From NCBI GenBank assembly GCA_900317515.1, contig ONHA01000021.1, positions 20,823 to 84,822 of the forward strand: a DNA stretch of 64,000 nucleotides, read 5' to 3'. The translations under genes and the position numbers were made by a program. Shown piece after piece: positions 39,727 to 51,481 of the stretch. The notes beneath the pieces were generated by a model. That model worked only from the letters and a program-made list of their open reading frames with translations. It made no database searches and had not been told where the DNA came from. Positions within the stretch are counted from its first letter, which is position 1. Each line of letters opens with the position of its first letter. This DNA comes from an uncultured Eubacteriales bacterium (GTDB lineage Bacteria; Bacillota; Clostridia; Lachnospirales; Lachnospiraceae).

Positions 39727-40778
39727 TGGCAGCGGCAGCGGTTCTTTTTGCGGCGGCAATCCTTCTTTCCGCAAGGAAAAAGACAGGGGGAGAGTGGCTT
39801 TCCAGGGAGGACACGTCGGCGCTTCGGGGCGTCATGGCGGTTTTTATCCTGTTTGTCCATCTCCCGGACGTATGCTCTTTCCTGAATGAAAACTATGCGG
39901 CGACGTTTGAGCCCTTTATATTCCAGGGGCACCTCGCCGTCGGTCTCTTCTTTGCGCTCTCCGGCTACGGACTGGCCCTCTCTGCGGAGAAAGGCTTCTC
40001 CGGGTTCTTCCGAAGACGGTTTTTCGAGGTGCTTCTGCCCTATTTTCTCTGCAATCTTGTCTTTCTCTTTGCCATCAGGGCCGGGGGAAAGGAGATCGGC
40101 ATGCTTGACATGCTCGGTTCCTGGTTTACCGGGGACCCGATGGTCACCTACAGCTGGTACGTTGTCACCCAGCTTATTTTCTATGTGTTCTTTTATATAG
40201 CCTTCCGGTGCTTTAACGGCCGGGCGATGAAGATCGCCGCGCTCTACATATTCGTATCGGTCTATATGCGCTGGGCTCCGCACTTCGGATGGCCGCTGGT
40301 CACGACGCGGGGGTGCTTCTGCTTTGTCCTCGGGGCTTCTGTCGGCGCCTTGAAGAGAGAGATCGACATGATCCTGGCCCGGAGAAAGACCGGACTCATG
40401 CTGGCTGTTTCGGGAGTTCTCTTCCTGATCTCCCATGTTCTCTATTTTGCGGTTCCGCTTATTAAGGAGACTCCCCTTTTTGACGGCTCGTCCGTTTTCT
40501 TCGTGGTTTTCATTTTCCTCCTAAACCGTGTTTTTGTGCTTGCTCCGCCTTTCTTTCACGTGCTGGGAAAGTGCAGCCTCGAGATCTACCTCTACCAGAA
40601 TCTTGCCTTTATCCTGATGAGAAGGGTCTTTGTCATGCTGGGGTCGGACAATGTGTTTGCCTACGCGTGCGCCTCGATTGCGTTTGCGGCGGCGGGGGCG
40701 GCAGCGGTTCATTTTGCATACGGCACCGTGAAGGGGCTTCTTGTGAAATTTCCCGTTTTTCAGGATAAATCTGCCTGA
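39726..40778 (+). CDS. Membrane acyltransferase (acyltransferase 3 family)
   Basis: 350-aa polytopic protein with 9-10 hydrophobic segments. The N-terminus has RGVMAVFILFVHLPDVC (R-G-x-x-A-x-x-V-x-x-x-H, the conserved Arg/His pair of the family), then GHLAVGLFFALSGYGL. These enzymes move acetyl or other acyl groups across the membrane onto extracytoplasmic sugars. It is the last gene of the locus and partners the soluble acetyltransferase just upstream. About 100 bp of non-coding DNA with a strong promoter follow before carB. Confidence 0.88.
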   Translation: MAAAAVLFAAAILLSARKKTGGEWLSREDTSALRGVMAVFILFVHLPDVCSFLNENYAATFEPFIFQGHLAVGLFFALSGYGLALSAEKGFSGFFRRRFFEVLLPYFLCNLVFLFAIRAGGKEIGMLDMLGSWFTGDPMVTYSWYVVTQLIFYVFFYIAFRCFNGRAMKIAALYIFVSVYMRWAPHFGWPLVTTRGCFCFVLGASVGALKREIDMILARRKTGLMLAVSGVLFLISHVLYFAVPLIKETPLFDGSSVFFVVFIFLLNRVFVLAPPFFHVLGKCSLEIYLYQNLAFILMRRVFVMLGSDNVFAYACASIAFAAAGAAAVHFAYGTVKGLLVKFPVFQDKSA

Positions 40779-40809
40779 AAATTTAGCTTAATTTTTTAAA
40801 GAGTTTTCT

Positions 40810-40838
40810 TTGCCCGGAGGGGTAAGACAGTATATAAT
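40810..40838 (+). promoter_or_regulatory. Promoter of carB
   Basis: -35 TTGCCC (40810-40815), 17-bp spacer, -10 TATAAT (40833-40838), 43 bases before the start codon. Confidence 0.68.
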
Positions 40839-40881
40839 AGTACGGATAAAGTAGTGAACCCGTGTTTTAAGGAGGTAGAAC

Positions 40882-44103
<3,222 letters not shown>

Positions 44104-44118
44104 GTAATTGACCGAAAA

Positions 44119-44147
44119 AAGCGGTTCCGGCTGAGCCGGGACCGCTT
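44119..44147 (+). terminator. Intrinsic terminator of carB
   Basis: 13-bp stem with one G-T pair (44119-44131 with 44135-44147), 3-base loop TGA, then ATTTTTG. Confidence 0.82.
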
Positions 44148-44174
44148 ATTTTTGAAACGGAGTTTATTCATAAA

Positions 44175-44885
44175 ATGAGAATCGACAAATTTCTCTCGGA
44201 CATGGGTGCCGGCACCCGGACCGAGATCAAAAAGGCGATAAAGGCCGGCCGCGTGTCGGCGGGCGGATTGTTGGTGAAGGACCCCGGGATGCACTTTGAG
44301 GGCGGCGAGGTCGTCTACTGCGGCCGGACATACGCCTATGAGCCCTTCGTCTACTATATGCTGAACAAGCCCGCCGGGGTGGTCACCGCGACGGAGGACA
44401 AACGGCAGAAGACGGTCCTCGACCTCATAGAGGAGCCGAAGCGGAAGGATATATTTCCGGTCGGCCGTCTCGACAAGGATACGGAGGGCCTCCTTCTCAT
44501 CACCAACGACGGGGGCCTGGCCCACAACCTGCTCTCTCCGAAGAAGCATGCGGACAAGGTCTATTACGTGCGGGTTTCGGGCCTTGTGACGGAGGAGGAT
44601 GTGTCTTTATTTTCCGCAGGTCTCTGTGTCGATGAGACGCTGACCGCGCTGCCGGCGGAGCTGGTGATCCTTTCCTCCGATGAAAATGAAAACACCAGCG
44701 AGTGTGAGATCACGATCCGCGAGGGCAAGTTCCATCAGGTGAAGCGGATGTTTGCGGCGGTCGGCAAGGAGGTTCTTTACTTAAAACGCCTCCGGATGGG
44801 GCCTCTTACGCTCGATCCGGCGCTTCCCGTTGGGGCGTGGCGCCGGCTGACGGCGGAGGAAATCCGGGCGCTCACGGAGCAGTGA
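44175..44885 (+). CDS. Small-subunit rRNA pseudouridine synthase (RsuA family)
   Basis: 236 aa. An N-terminal S4 RNA-binding domain (MRIDKFLSDMGAGTRTEIKKAIKAGRVS, residues 1-28) is followed by the RsuA/RluB/E/F catalytic core with GRLDKDTEGLLLITND (about 97-112, catalytic Asp in GRLDKDT). It ends with the KFHQVKRMFAAVGKEVLYLKRLRMG motif. RsuA isomerises U516 of 16S rRNA; RluB/E/F act on 23S, and the exact site cannot be settled from this sequence. It converges on the RpiB-like gene with only 15 bp between stops. Confidence 0.9.
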   Translation: MRIDKFLSDMGAGTRTEIKKAIKAGRVSAGGLLVKDPGMHFEGGEVVYCGRTYAYEPFVYYMLNKPAGVVTATEDKRQKTVLDLIEEPKRKDIFPVGRLDKDTEGLLLITNDGGLAHNLLSPKKHADKVYYVRVSGLVTEEDVSLFSAGLCVDETLTALPAELVILSSDENENTSECEITIREGKFHQVKRMFAAVGKEVLYLKRLRMGPLTLDPALPVGAWRRLTAEEIRALTEQ

Positions 44886-44900
44886 AAACCGGTCTTTCTT

Positions 44901-45362
44901 TTATTTTACCGGAACACAGTGCCGGTCGTTGATATCCTTTACCTTCGCGACCCTCTTCACATATTTCTCCGCCGTGAAGGCGTCTGTCGTCATCCAGGTC
45001 TTCACGATCTCCGTGGAGATGAGGGTGCCGATAATTTTGGCCCCGAGGCAGAGCACGTTCGTATCGTTGTGCTGGCGGGAGAGCGCCGCGCACAGCGGGT
45101 CCTGGCATACCGCGGCGTAGATCCCGCAGATTTTGTTCGCGATCATCGCGCTGCCGTAGCCGACGCCGTCGACGAAAATGCCCCTGTCGCACTCGCCTCT
45201 CGCGACCGCGAGTGCCGCCGGGTAGACATAGTCGGGCAGGTCGGCGGCATTTTCGTCATAGGTTCCGAAATCCACCACTTCATGCCCCATGTTCTCAAGG
45301 AGAGCCTTGATTTCATATTTCATTCTGGTTCCCGCGTGATCATTTGCCATTGCAATTTTCAT
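44901..45362 (-). CDS. RpiB/LacA/B-family sugar-phosphate isomerase, catalytic Cys lost
   Basis: 153 aa. The N-terminal MKIAMANDHAGTRMKYEIKALLENMGHEVVDFGTY is typical of ribose-5-phosphate isomerase B (N-D/S-H-A-G). The usual catalytic loop CGTGIG is replaced by VDGVGYGS, so the Cys base of RpiB is missing. RQHND(T)NVLCLGAKIIG is conserved. LacA/LacB or another isomerase of this fold may be the nearer relative; some members lack the Cys. No other pentose or galactose genes lie beside it. Substrate and activity are uncertain. Confidence 0.8.
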   Translation of the reverse strand: MKIAMANDHAGTRMKYEIKALLENMGHEVVDFGTYDENAADLPDYVYPAALAVARGECDRGIFVDGVGYGSAMIANKICGIYAAVCQDPLCAALSRQHNDTNVLCLGAKIIGTLISTEIVKTWMTTDAFTAEKYVKRVAKVKDINDRHCVPVK

Positions 45363-45408
45363 AGCTTACCTCCGCTTTTCTGTGCGTGATAGTTGCTGCT
45401 TCGCTTCT

Positions 45409-45438
45409 ATTGTACCGCGGCTTTGCAGGGTCCGTCAA
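45409..45438 (-). promoter_or_regulatory. Promoter of the RpiB-like gene
   Basis: Minus strand: -35 TTGACG (complement of 45433-45438), 18-bp spacer, -10 TACAAT (complement of 45409-45414), about 46 bases before the start. Confidence 0.65.
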
Positions 45439-45490
45439 TTCCATTAATATGCACTGCGGCAGCTATGCGGCAGCCGATCCCCGATAACAC

Positions 45491-45523
45491 AAAAACGGCA
45501 TGGCCCGAAAGCCATGTCGTTTT
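45491..45523 (-). terminator. Intrinsic terminator of the phasin-like gene
   Basis: Stem AAAACGRCATGGC/GCCATGYCGTTTT with one G-T pair (45492-45504 with 45511-45523), 6-base loop and U tract on the minus strand. Confidence 0.75.
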
Positions 45524-45562
45524 CTCAATGATCAATCTTTGTTTAAGCACGTTCCCGGAGAA

Positions 45563-46087
45563 TTACTCTTCGGTCTTCTCGAAAGCCTCCTCAACGGCTT
45601 CCTTGACCTCCTGGGCAGCTTCCTTTACGCCCTCGCAGGCTTCGCAGACAGCTTCTTCAGCATCCTCGGCTTCAGCCTTGATCTCCTCGATGATCGCATC
45701 CTCAACGTCGGCCTCGTCGGCAGCTTCGGCAGCGGCCTCTTCCTCGGCAGCCTTCGCAGCGGCTTCCTCTTCGGCCTTGTCGAGAGCGTCGAGCTTGGAG
45801 CGGATCTCATCGCGGGCTTCCTTAGTCATGTTCTCCAGATTCAGGAGAGCGTCGCGGACCTTCTTTGCGACCTTGTCCGGTGTATACTCCTGAGCTTTCT
45901 CGTCAAACTTCTCGGCCTTCTCGTTGAATTTCTTCGCGAGATCCTCGTTGATGACCTTGCCCTCCTCGACGGTGAGCTCGCCCTTCCTGACGAGGTCGTC
46001 AACCAGCTGTTTGGACTTCTCGGCAGTGATTGCCACTGCGCCTACGCCTGCCAGGAATACTGTCTTTAAACCTTCTGATAACTTCAT
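45563..46087 (-). CDS. Phasin-like Ala/Glu-rich coiled-coil protein
   Basis: 174 aa. The first 35 residues resemble the phasin/poly-granule-associated start (MKLSEGLKTVFLAGVGAVAITAEKSKQLVDDLV), with a short hydrophobic stretch and a K-S-x-x-L-V-D-D-L motif. The remainder is highly charged and helical, with about 60 residues almost entirely Ala, Glu, Asp and Lys (EEEAAAKAAEEEAAAEAADE), followed by two Cys in VCEACEG. Such proteins occur in many Clostridia with no polyhydroxyalkanoate genes; a stress or surface-coating function is only guessed. A terminator follows. Confidence 0.7.
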   Translation of the reverse strand: MKLSEGLKTVFLAGVGAVAITAEKSKQLVDDLVRKGELTVEEGKVINEDLAKKFNEKAEKFDEKAQEYTPDKVAKKVRDALLNLENMTKEARDEIRSKLDALDKAEEEAAAKAAEEEAAAEAADEADVEDAIIEEIKAEAEDAEEAVCEACEGVKEAAQEVKEAVEEAFEKTEE

Positions 46088-46222
46088 TTTCTATACCCCT
46101 TTCTTAATGCGTGTCTGCGGAAGCAGAATCACTTACTTTCTTAAGTATAGTCCAAATTGCGGAAAAGAAAAGAGTATTTAGAAAAAATTTTTAATGTTCA
46201 CAATTATTTCAAACATTTCCGG

Positions 46223-48307
46223 TTATTCAAAAGCTTCGGAGCCGATCCTGCCTTCCGCACGGCCCGACCGGCAGTAATGGATGTAAAACTTTGTGAGATC
46301 GGACGTTCCGTAGTGCTCGGCGAGGTCCGGGTATGTCTCGATATAGTACTCCGGGTCGAAGAGCAGGCTGCCCTGACGTCCCTCTTTCATCCCGTACTCG
46401 ATGAAGTGGCGCAGGAGCACCCGGGGATCCGAGTGGCAGACCGCGGCGACGTCCGGATAGCGCTCCATGTAGTAGACCGGGTTGAACACCGCACGGTAGT
46501 TGATCCCGTAGCGGGTGTAGTCCATTGCAGGGATGTAGGAGAGGCTGAAGGAGCGCTCCGTGAGCGGTGTGCTCGAACGGGTTGAGCAGACCTCCACGTT
46601 GTAAAGTCCGTCGGCACTGAAATCGAGGAGGTCGACCCGGGCGTGCCAGCGCCCGTACTCGTCCTGCTCGGCGGTGTACTCTTTCGGTTCGTCATCGGTC
46701 AGCTTCTCGGCTTTCACCTTAAAGATGATCCCGGAAAAGCTTCCTTTCCCCCGGAAATAAAGATCCGCAAAGCGGTTGCCCTCGGAAATGCGGGTCTCGA
46801 GATACACAGGCCGGCGCTTCGCGCAGAAGGCACCGACGCTGAAGTGCTCGGCGCGCTCCGAGAGCCATTCATACTGCTCGGCCATATTTTCTTCCCAGGT
46901 CTCGAGAAAATAGTGACTTTTCGCGTCGACGGTGCCCAGCGTGTCATAACGCATGAAATTTACGGCAGCGGAGGAGGCAATCTCCAGCTGCAGGGCTTTC
47001 TGGGCCGCGGCGGTGTTTTTGAGCGCCGGTCCGTACTCTGCGTAAACGCGCTGGAGGATGTCCTCGAACTCGTCGAAGTCGACAAGCTGCAGATAGTAAG
47101 GGTTCTGGAAGACATAGTAGGCTGTCGGGACATCCTCGACGGCCATGCAGGTGTCGAAATCCCACACGGGGCCGGCACATAAGTCTCCGGATTCGCCGTC
47201 CATGTACCAGTAAAAACTTGTCGTCGCGGATTCGCGGTTGGCGAAATATTCGTTGACGAGCAGGGCGCAGGCGAAGGATTCCTCATCGATGAGCCCCGAG
47301 ACCGAGGTCCAGTTGTCGGCCCGAAGCGCCCGGATGAGCGCGTTCACCTTGTCCTCAAAGACCTTAAAGTCGGCTTCCGGGTCGTCGCCCTGCGCGTCTT
47401 TCAGCGAAAAGAACTGCTCGGAATCGTCCTCGAACCAGTAATCCTCGCCCGAGTAGAAGGCGTTGTCGAATTCGGCGAGCACGCCGTGGCCGCTTGTGAG
47501 GGCCAGCCGGTCGGAGCCGATCTCCGCCTTCTCCGTGATGAGGTAGAGTCCGCGGTAGTCGCCGTTGATCCAGAGGTCGGCATATTCCGCTTTGGGTGTG
47601 AAGAGGAAGGGCAGGCTTGCCGCCGCATCGAGTGCGAGCTTGGTCCGCACCAGCGTGGAGTCGGAGGCTCCCGCTAAGAGGGTCCATTTTTTTGCGGCGG
47701 GCATGCCGAGAACGGAGGTCTCCTCGGAGAGCTTCAGCTGGTAGCCCTTCTTATCATAATAGACCCAGGAGGAGTTGCCGCGTCCCTTGAATTCGCCGCC
47801 GGAGACGGCAAGGTCATGGTCTGCATTTTTCGGATCATAGACCGTCGTCAGGGCCACGGTGTGCTTCGCATCCTTGTCCTCGTGGACGTCGTCCAGTGTG
47901 CTGTCGTAGAGCGTTATGGCCATGGACGGAAGGGAGGAGGATTCGGCAAGGAGGGAGGTTTCTGAGCCGTCCGCAAATGTGACGCTGACCGACCGCCCTT
48001 TAAGGTTCCCCCTGATTGTGCCGGATCCGGGGTTCATGGTGCCGCAGGAGGCGGTTTTTATTTTCACATCGGAAATGCAGGTCACGGTGAGATCGGCGGT
48101 ATTGAAATCCGCCGGCAGAAAGAGGACGTGCGTTCCGTCCTCGCTCTTAAAGGAATGGAAGACGTCGCCGTTGTTCCGGGTGCAGGTGAATACGGCCGTA
48201 TCGGCGGCCGTGAGCGGCTCTTCAACCTCGTCGTCCGCGGCGGCAGACGCCGGGAAGGAGAAGAGCATTATTAAAAATAAAACAGAAAACCAAAAAGAAT
48301 GTTTCAT
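46223..48307 (-). CDS. Second secreted CotH-family protein
   Basis: 694 aa. The start at 48307 is set by AGGGAG upstream; residues 1-22 are a signal peptide (KHSFWFSVLFLIMLFSFPASA). A CotH domain (about 140-530) contains KGRGNSSWVYYDKKGYQLKL, KKWTLLAGASDSTLVRTKLA and GPVWDFDTCMAVED, matching the metal and ATP motifs of the CotH kinase family. There are no lectin repeats. Instead the C-terminus has two copies of an F-(D/N)-P-x-Y-Y-x-E-x-Y-P-D-(V/L)-A repeat of about 40 residues each, common in secreted Clostridia proteins. It is transcribed away from the GPH transporter from a promoter with a palindromic spacer. Confidence 0.86.
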   Translation of the reverse strand: MKHSFWFSVLFLIMLFSFPASAAADDEVEEPLTAADTAVFTCTRNNGDVFHSFKSEDGTHVLFLPADFNTADLTVTCISDVKIKTASCGTMNPGSGTIRGNLKGRSVSVTFADGSETSLLAESSSLPSMAITLYDSTLDDVHEDKDAKHTVALTTVYDPKNADHDLAVSGGEFKGRGNSSWVYYDKKGYQLKLSEETSVLGMPAAKKWTLLAGASDSTLVRTKLALDAAASLPFLFTPKAEYADLWINGDYRGLYLITEKAEIGSDRLALTSGHGVLAEFDNAFYSGEDYWFEDDSEQFFSLKDAQGDDPEADFKVFEDKVNALIRALRADNWTSVSGLIDEESFACALLVNEYFANRESATTSFYWYMDGESGDLCAGPVWDFDTCMAVEDVPTAYYVFQNPYYLQLVDFDEFEDILQRVYAEYGPALKNTAAAQKALQLEIASSAAVNFMRYDTLGTVDAKSHYFLETWEENMAEQYEWLSERAEHFSVGAFCAKRRPVYLETRISEGNRFADLYFRGKGSFSGIIFKVKAEKLTDDEPKEYTAEQDEYGRWHARVDLLDFSADGLYNVEVCSTRSSTPLTERSFSLSYIPAMDYTRYGINYRAVFNPVYYMERYPDVAAVCHSDPRVLLRHFIEYGMKEGRQGSLLFDPEYYIETYPDLAEHYGTSDLTKFYIHYCRSGRAEGRIGSEAFE

Positions 48308-48415
48308 GGAACTCCCTATAATAAAATAAAGAAGTAAGCGACTTGAAATACGTTGTTTAACTATACCCCCGTTTGCGCGATAGCGCAAGCAGAAGAATGG
48401 ACAGTTGGCGGGAGA

Positions 48416-48443
48416 TGTATAAAAAATTGTACAATTTCGACAA
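48416..48443 (-). promoter_or_regulatory. Promoter of the second CotH gene with operator-like palindrome
   Basis: Minus strand: -35 TTGTCG (complement of 48438-48443), 16-bp spacer, -10 TATACA (complement of 48416-48421). The spacer holds the perfect 14-bp palindrome AAATTGTACAATTT (48424-48437), a good site for a repressor. A small hairpin TTGCGC/GCGCAA (48371-48386 region) lies in the leader. Confidence 0.5.
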
Positions 48444-48449
48444 GCGCAA

Positions 48450-48478
48450 TTGCCTTCTTTGTGAAGCTGTTTTATAAT
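48450..48478 (+). promoter_or_regulatory. Promoter of the GPH transporter gene
   Basis: -35 TTGCCT (48450-48455), 17-bp spacer, -10 TATAAT (48473-48478), 34 bases before the ATG. It begins 12 bases past the palindrome at 48424-48437, so one regulator could affect both directions. Confidence 0.68.
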
Positions 48479-48512
48479 ATTACTATATACATTCAATCCG
48501 GAGGGACGTTAT

Positions 48513-50222
48513 ATGGACAAATTCTTTCAGAACCCGGCACTGAAAACAAAAATCAATTCATCCAGTGTCAAGATTCAGGAGATGCTGATCGGGTACTTCC
48601 TCGCGCCGCTCTGCGCGATGATGGCGAACTCGATCTTCAGCGCCTACCTTACACGTTACTATGCCGACGTCATCGGACTCACCGATAAACAGTTCGGAAT
48701 CTTCTCGATGGCGCTGCCGATCGTCTCGACGGTCTTCGTCATCGCCGGCAACATCCTGGTCGGCCAGTGGATCGACAACACGAGAACGCCGGCCGGCAAG
48801 GCCCGCCCGTACCTCTTCCTGGCGGCCCCGATCATGGCGGTCGCGATCATCCTGCTCTTCATGACGCCGGGCGGCGACAATGTCCAGTCGACCAACTACC
48901 TCATGAAGATGATCTGGATCGCGGTTTCCTTCAACCTCTTCTATGCGATCGGCTATCCGTGCTACTACACGGCTCACAGCTCCATGGTTGCGCTCTCCAC
49001 GAGAAACGGCGGCCAGAGAGGTCTTCTTGCAACCCTCTCCAACGCGTCCATGGTCGCGGCGGCCGGCGTCGGCGCCTCCATCCTGGTCCCGATCCTGCTG
49101 CAGCCGATCATGTTCGTGACCGGCGCTGACGGCACGATCGACCGCGCGGCCAGCTACAACAACTGGCGCATGCTCGGCATCGCCCTGGCGGTCCTGACTT
49201 TCCTCGGCATCATGCTCGAGTATTTCTTCACGAGAGAGCGCATCACCGAGGAGACGATGAACCTCAATGTGAAGGAAGAGAAGATCCCGATGAGAAAGCA
49301 CATCGAGGTCTGCACGAAGGAGAAATTCTGGTGGATGGTCGTCATCTACATCCTCTTCTTCCAGATGGGCCAGCTGGTCAAGAACACATCCATGAGCTTC
49401 TATGCGAGATGGATGTTTGACAGCGTTCTGTCCTCCTCCAACCCGGAGGCAACCTCAGGCGCCCTCATGTCCACCCTCGGCCTGGTCGGAGGTCTTCCGT
49501 CCGCGGTCGGCATGGTCATCGCGTGGCCGCTGGCATCCAAGCTCGGCAAGAAGCGCGCGGTTGTCCTGGGCCTCATCCTCTCCCTGATCGGCGGTATCGT
49601 GGCGTTCATCAACGTCCACAGCTTCCCGATCGTCACCTTCGGCGTCGTCCTGAAGGCGGTCGGCATCATTCCGTCCCAGTACGTCATGGTTGCGATCCTC
49701 TCGGACGTCCTTGATCACCTGGAAGCGAAGAACGGCTTCAGAAGCGACGGCTTCACGATGTCGATCTACGGCGCGACCATGGTCGGTCTCGCGGTTCTCT
49801 CGATGGGTATCGTCAACATCTTCTTAAGCTCGATGGGCTACGACGCATCCCTGACGACGCAGCCGGCATCGGCCCAGACCGGCATGGTCATCGCGTATCT
49901 CTGCATGGATATGATCGGGTTTGTCATTTCCATCGCCGCTCTCTGGGGCATGAACGTTGAGAAGTATCTCGACGAGGACAAGGAGAAGATCCTTGAAAGT
50001 CAGAAGGCAGCGGTCATCGCCGAGGGCGGCACATGGATCCCGCCCGAAGAGCGCGAGCGCATGGAGACCGAGAAGGCGGAGCGCGAGGCCGAGGAGGAGC
50101 GCATCAAGGAGCTGAAGGCGAAGTGCGCAAAGCAGGGCCTTAACTTCGAGGAGGAAAATAAAAAGTACCTCGAAGCCCAGGAGAAGCGCAAGAACAGCCT
50201 GATCGGAAAGCTGCTCGGCTGA
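48513..50222 (+). CDS. GPH-family (MFS) sugar/glycoside transporter
   Basis: 569 aa with 12 membrane segments, of the glycoside-pentoside-hexuronide:cation symporter family. Marks: MLIGYFLAPLCAMMANSIFSAYLTRYYADVIGLT, then VGQWIDNTRTPAGKARPYLF (the D-N-T-R-T-x-x-G-K/R-x-R-P-Y motif) near residues 85-104. The C-terminal tail of about 85 residues is long, charged and helical (EEERIKELKAKCAKQGL), cytoplasmic and of unknown role. GGAGGGAC precedes the ATG. No glycosidase gene is beside it, so the sugar is unknown. It is divergent from the CotH gene. Confidence 0.88.
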   Translation: MDKFFQNPALKTKINSSSVKIQEMLIGYFLAPLCAMMANSIFSAYLTRYYADVIGLTDKQFGIFSMALPIVSTVFVIAGNILVGQWIDNTRTPAGKARPYLFLAAPIMAVAIILLFMTPGGDNVQSTNYLMKMIWIAVSFNLFYAIGYPCYYTAHSSMVALSTRNGGQRGLLATLSNASMVAAAGVGASILVPILLQPIMFVTGADGTIDRAASYNNWRMLGIALAVLTFLGIMLEYFFTRERITEETMNLNVKEEKIPMRKHIEVCTKEKFWWMVVIYILFFQMGQLVKNTSMSFYARWMFDSVLSSSNPEATSGALMSTLGLVGGLPSAVGMVIAWPLASKLGKKRAVVLGLILSLIGGIVAFINVHSFPIVTFGVVLKAVGIIPSQYVMVAILSDVLDHLEAKNGFRSDGFTMSIYGATMVGLAVLSMGIVNIFLSSMGYDASLTTQPASAQTGMVIAYLCMDMIGFVISIAALWGMNVEKYLDEDKEKILESQKAAVIAEGGTWIPPEERERMETEKAEREAEEERIKELKAKCAKQGLNFEEENKKYLEAQEKRKNSLIGKLLG

Positions 50223-50232
50223 TAAGATAATA

Positions 50233-50272
50233 AAAATGAGAGGCACGGCGTATTGCCGGCCTCTCATTTTTA
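50233..50272. terminator. Bidirectional intrinsic terminator
   Basis: 13-bp stem AAAAATGAGAGGC (50233-50245) with GCCTCTCATTTTT (50260-50272), with an inner CGGC/GCCG pairing. It ends the transporter gene and the convergent thiT. Confidence 0.85.
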
Positions 50273-50312
50273 TTTGCCTTATATACTTCCGGGATAATGG
50301 GTTATTAATTCA

Positions 50313-50951
50313 TCAGTTGAGAGCCTGGGTCTTGACGGTTGCGAGCGCCTTCTTCACGGCCGGCACACAGAGCAGGATGATCGTGATCGCCGCCTCCGTC
50401 GCGAGGTAGGAGCCGTTGTAGACGATGGCGTAGACGAGCGGGGACATTCCCTCCGGTGCGTACATTCCGAAGAAGATGACACCGGAGAGAACGGCAAATA
50501 CAAACCGTCCGAACACCGAGACGATGTAGCCGATGATCATGCCGTTCTTTTTCTCCGAGAAGAGACCGGAGAGCCCGAGGGCGCCGAATGCAAACGGGTA
50601 GTCGATCAGCATCTGCGGCAGGCTGATGATGTAGGGATCGAGGATCATCTGGAGAAGTCCGTAGGCGACGCCGGCCATGATGCCGACCGTGGGTCCGTAC
50701 CAGTATCCGATCAGGGTGACGAAGAACATCGAGAAGAGCGTGACGGAACCGCCCATCGGGAGATGGAACAGCTTGATGTAGGATGTCACGATGGCAAGCG
50801 CGAGGGCACCCGCCGCGAAGGCGAGCTGCTTGGCGTTTACCGTTTTCTTTTTTCCCGCAAGTGTGGAAATGAGAATGAGAAGTGCAAAGACGGCTACGGC
50901 TGTCAGCACGTAGCCCGCGGTCGTGAGACCGCCATCGGCATTATAAAACAT
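50313..50951 (-). CDS. thiT: ECF thiamine transporter substrate-binding subunit
   Basis: 212-aa membrane S-component that binds thiamine and works with a shared ECF module. Six hydrophobic segments. Family marks: FHLPMGGSVTLFSMFFVTLIGYWYGP and GVAYGLLQMILDPYIISLPQMLIDYPFAF, where Trp, Tyr and Glu/Asp side chains line the thiamine site in known ThiT. A TPP riboswitch overlaps its ribosome site, so translation would fall when TPP is abundant. No EcfA1/A2/T genes are here. The combination of sequence and riboswitch makes this one of the firmest assignments in the window. Confidence 0.96.
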   Translation of the reverse strand: MFYNADGGLTTAGYVLTAVAVFALLILISTLAGKKKTVNAKQLAFAAGALALAIVTSYIKLFHLPMGGSVTLFSMFFVTLIGYWYGPTVGIMAGVAYGLLQMILDPYIISLPQMLIDYPFAFGALGLSGLFSEKKNGMIIGYIVSVFGRFVFAVLSGVIFFGMYAPEGMSPLVYAIVYNGSYLATEAAITIILLCVPAVKKALATVKTQALN

Positions 50952-50957
50952 ATGATA

Positions 50958-51038
50958 CCTCCTTACGCCGGCATTGCCCGGATCAAGTATTAGGGGTTCG
51001 CATGAGCGTCTCAGCCTGTGGCACCCCCGGCAATGAGA
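50958..51038 (-). promoter_or_regulatory. TPP riboswitch controlling thiT
   Basis: On the minus strand the leader contains GGGGUGCC, GGCUGAGA, the C-A-U-G-C-G-A-A-C-C-C-C segment, ACUUGAUCCGGG, AAUGCCGGCG and then AAGGAGG. These are the conserved blocks of the THI element in the right order. AAGGAGG lies directly behind the 3' arm, so control is probably translational. Confidence 0.95.
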
Positions 51039-51040
51039 AT

Positions 51041-51069
51041 ACTATAAAGCTTTTTACGAGGCTTGTCAA
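51041..51069 (-). promoter_or_regulatory. Promoter of the thiT transcript
   Basis: Minus strand: consensus -35 TTGACA (complement of 51064-51069), 17-bp spacer, -10 TATAGT (complement of 51041-51046), immediately ahead of the riboswitch. Confidence 0.8.
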
Positions 51070-51143
51070 CTTTTTCAGAAAAATTAAAAAACAAAGAAAA
51101 TACAGACAATTTAAAAATAAATTGCAAATAATCAAAAAACCGC

Positions 51144-51172
51144 TTGACAAATCAGGGATTAGGGTGTAAGAT
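51144..51172 (+). promoter_or_regulatory. Strong promoter of the orphan AT-rich transcript
   Basis: Consensus -35 TTGACA (51144-51149), exact 17-bp spacer, -10 TAAGAT (51167-51172). It is divergent from the thiT promoter about 75 bp away. Confidence 0.75.
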
Positions 51173-51455
51173 AAGTTCAACAAAAGAAAAGAGACAAACA
51201 AAACAAAGAAAAAAAGAAAGGAGGTACAGTCCATTGGCATAGCAAAACTTCCTTAAAAGAATTTCTTCTTCCAGAAAGTTTAAAATCCGGATAAAAACCA
51301 AAGGGAGATGATTCCATTGAAAGGAAAAAGCAAGAGTCCATAGGAACTGAACCAACCGGGAAAAAGAAATATTTATTCTCCCAAATAAATCTTATTCCTG
51401 AAGAATAAAAACTTCTTTCTTCCAGATAACAGAATAAAGCAAAGGAGGTTATAAA

Positions 51456-51479
51456 GTGAAACTTCAGAATATTCATTAA
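51456..51479 (+). CDS. Putative seven-residue micropeptide at the end of the orphan transcript
   Basis: GTG start with AAAGGAGG 7 bases upstream, coding MKLQNIH, stop at 51477-51479. The terminator stem begins 3 bases later. Ideal spacing is the only evidence; a regulatory ribosome-binding event without a functional product is equally possible. Confidence 0.3.
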   Translation: MKLQNIH

Positions 51480-51481
51480 AG

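Noticed and set aside
45563-46087. Evidence for polyhydroxyalkanoate storage
   Set aside because: Only the phasin-like start is present; no synthase or depolymerase gene is in the window.
51177-51476. 99-codon Phe-rich frame on the minus strand across the orphan transcript
   Set aside because: Phe and Ser richness simply reflects the complement of a purine-rich strand; no ribosome site or promoter on that strand.
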